Below, in pieces: positions 11,430 to 12,151 of a stretch of DNA of 12,151 nucleotides. Below the pieces are notes generated by a model. The model had not been told where the DNA came from, made no database searches, and was given only the letters and a program-made list of their open reading frames with translations. Positions within the stretch are counted from its first letter, which is position 1; the number at the start of each line of letters is the position of its first letter. The stretch is from JAHFLV01 sp964367845 (GTDB taxonomy: Bacteria > Patescibacteriota > Minisyncoccia > Phycocordibacterales > DATGWK01), in assembly GCA_964367845.1 (NCBI GenBank), contig CAYIYW010000017.1, forward strand, positions 1 through 12,151, read 5' to 3'. Made by a program: the position numbers and the translations under genes.

Positions 11430-12151
11430 ATGTTTAATTCATCGGAAGGGAATAAGATTTTGAGATACGGTTCAATAGTGCTCATTGTGCTCGCGGTATT
11501 TTTGGCGGTTCAGGCCATTTACACTCTGATGTCAACCGCTTATATAGGGAGAAACATTCCGGCGATGAATGTCATTACCGTAAACGGCGTTGGCGAGAAA
11601 CTGGCGGTGCCGAACGTCGCCACTTTTTCTTTCGGAGCGGAAATGACGGGTGAAACCGTGGCTTTAGCCCAGAAAGTTGTTACGGAAAAAATAAACAAAG
11701 CTCTGGATATCGTAAAGGCGACCGGAGTTGAGGAGAAAGACATCAAAACCATTAGTTATAACGTTTATCCTCACTACGAATACACCCAAAACGTCTGCTC
11801 TCAATTTAATTGTCCTCCAGCAAGGCAACTGCTGACCGGCTATGACGTTAGTCAGACGATTGAGGTAAAAGTCCGCGATACCGCCAAGGCCGGTGAGCTT
11901 TTGGGCCAACTCGGCGCGGTGGAAATCACAAACTTGAGCGGGTTGACTTTCACGATTGACGAGAAAGAAAAAATTCAGGCCGAAGCGCGAGCGATGGCAA
12001 TCGCCGATGCTCGGGAAAAAGCCAAAATTTTGGTCAAAGATTTGGGGGTTCGGCTCGGCCGAGTCGTAAATTTCAGCGAAGGATATTCCCCGGAGCCGAT
12101 GTACAAACTTGATGCTTATGCCGGTATGGGAGGTGACGCCTCTGGAGTTCC
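11430..12151 (+). CDS. SIMPL (DUF541) domain protein, 3' end beyond window
   Basis: The frame is open from ATG 11430 to the window end, 240 residues. Residues 12-37 (RYGSIVLIVLAVFLAVQAIYTL) form one membrane anchor, putting the rest outside. The SIMPL/DUF541 domain follows: ITVNGVGEKLAVPNVATFSF (49-68), ALDIVKATGVEEKDIKTISY (91-110), YPHYEY (113-118), GYDVSQTIEVKVRD (137-150), ISGL-like NLSGLTFTID, and the helix AMAIADAREKAKILVKDLGV (188-207). Bacterial SIMPL proteins are exported and of uncertain role (E. coli YggE is linked to oxidative stress tolerance). A short insertion, NVCSQFNC (121-128), contains two cysteines that could form a disulphide outside the membrane. The C-terminus is cut by the window edge. 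Confidence 0.92.
   Translation, partial: MFNSSEGNKILRYGSIVLIVLAVFLAVQAIYTLMSTAYIGRNIPAMNVITVNGVGEKLAVPNVATFSFGAEMTGETVALAQKVVTEKINKALDIVKATGVEEKDIKTISYNVYPHYEYTQNVCSQFNCPPARQLLTGYDVSQTIEVKVRDTAKAGELLGQLGAVEITNLSGLTFTIDEKEKIQAEARAMAIADAREKAKILVKDLGVRLGRVVNFSEGYSPEPMYKLDAYAGMGGDASGV

Noticed and set aside
1..12151. CRISPR arrays, rRNA genes and insertion sequences
   Set aside because: No regularly spaced identical repeats with spacers, no rRNA signatures and no transposase motifs were seen on either strand.

Overview
The window looks like a scaffold piece from an uncultured, small-genome bacterium of the Candidate Phyla Radiation (Patescibacteria, probably Parcubacteria-like). This is an inference from gene content: a compact bL19 gene, short Parcubacteria-style DUF5667, DUF6580 and SIMPL proteins, a stand-alone LAGLIDADG endonuclease remnant beside tRNAs, an adenosylcobalamin-dependent ribonucleotide reductase, and almost no Shine-Dalgarno sequences. 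Two runs of exactly 100 N (6119-6218 and 9021-9120) show that this is a scaffolded draft assembly.

Left part (1-2381), housekeeping. The 5' end of a minus-strand tRNA is cut by the window edge, and two degenerate copies of that tRNA 5' end lie just upstream of it. Next come an RluA-family pseudouridine synthase, ribosomal protein bL19 (rplS) with a good terminator, a decayed LAGLIDADG homing endonuclease (two reading-frame changes, internal deletion), and a tRNA-Leu(GAG)/tRNA-His(GTG) pair with its own promoter and terminator.

Middle left (2382-4890), accessory and stress genes. An unrecognised 111-residue protein ends at a UUCG-loop terminator. It is followed by dinD (DNA-damage-inducible protein D) and a Fic-family AMP-transferase carrying an N-terminal HTH. 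The fic promoter contains two copies of an 18-bp palindrome, one lying exactly between the -35 and -10 boxes, which suggests autoregulation.

Middle (4891-6527), envelope. A secreted DUF5667 protein with an Asp-rich tail is preceded by a leader that can fold in competing ways. The C-terminal half of a DoxX-like membrane protein follows an assembly gap.

Right part (6528-12151). A class II ribonucleotide reductase (nrdJ) lies on the minus strand. Divergent from it are a membrane-anchored DUF4430 protein (the domain class of transcobalamin and intrinsic factor C-termini) and an overlapping DUF6580 membrane protein (ECF S-component-like). The most interesting hypothesis here is that these two scavenge cobalamin for the neighbouring B12-dependent reductase. 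An RlmI/RlmK-like SAM methyltransferase and the start of a SIMPL (DUF541) protein complete the window. The gap in the nrdJ/DUF4430 intergenic region is flanked by an exact 55-bp direct repeat and is probably an assembly artefact.

Several genes have a -10-like hexamer 6-9 bases before the start codon and no Shine-Dalgarno sequence, suggesting leaderless transcripts.
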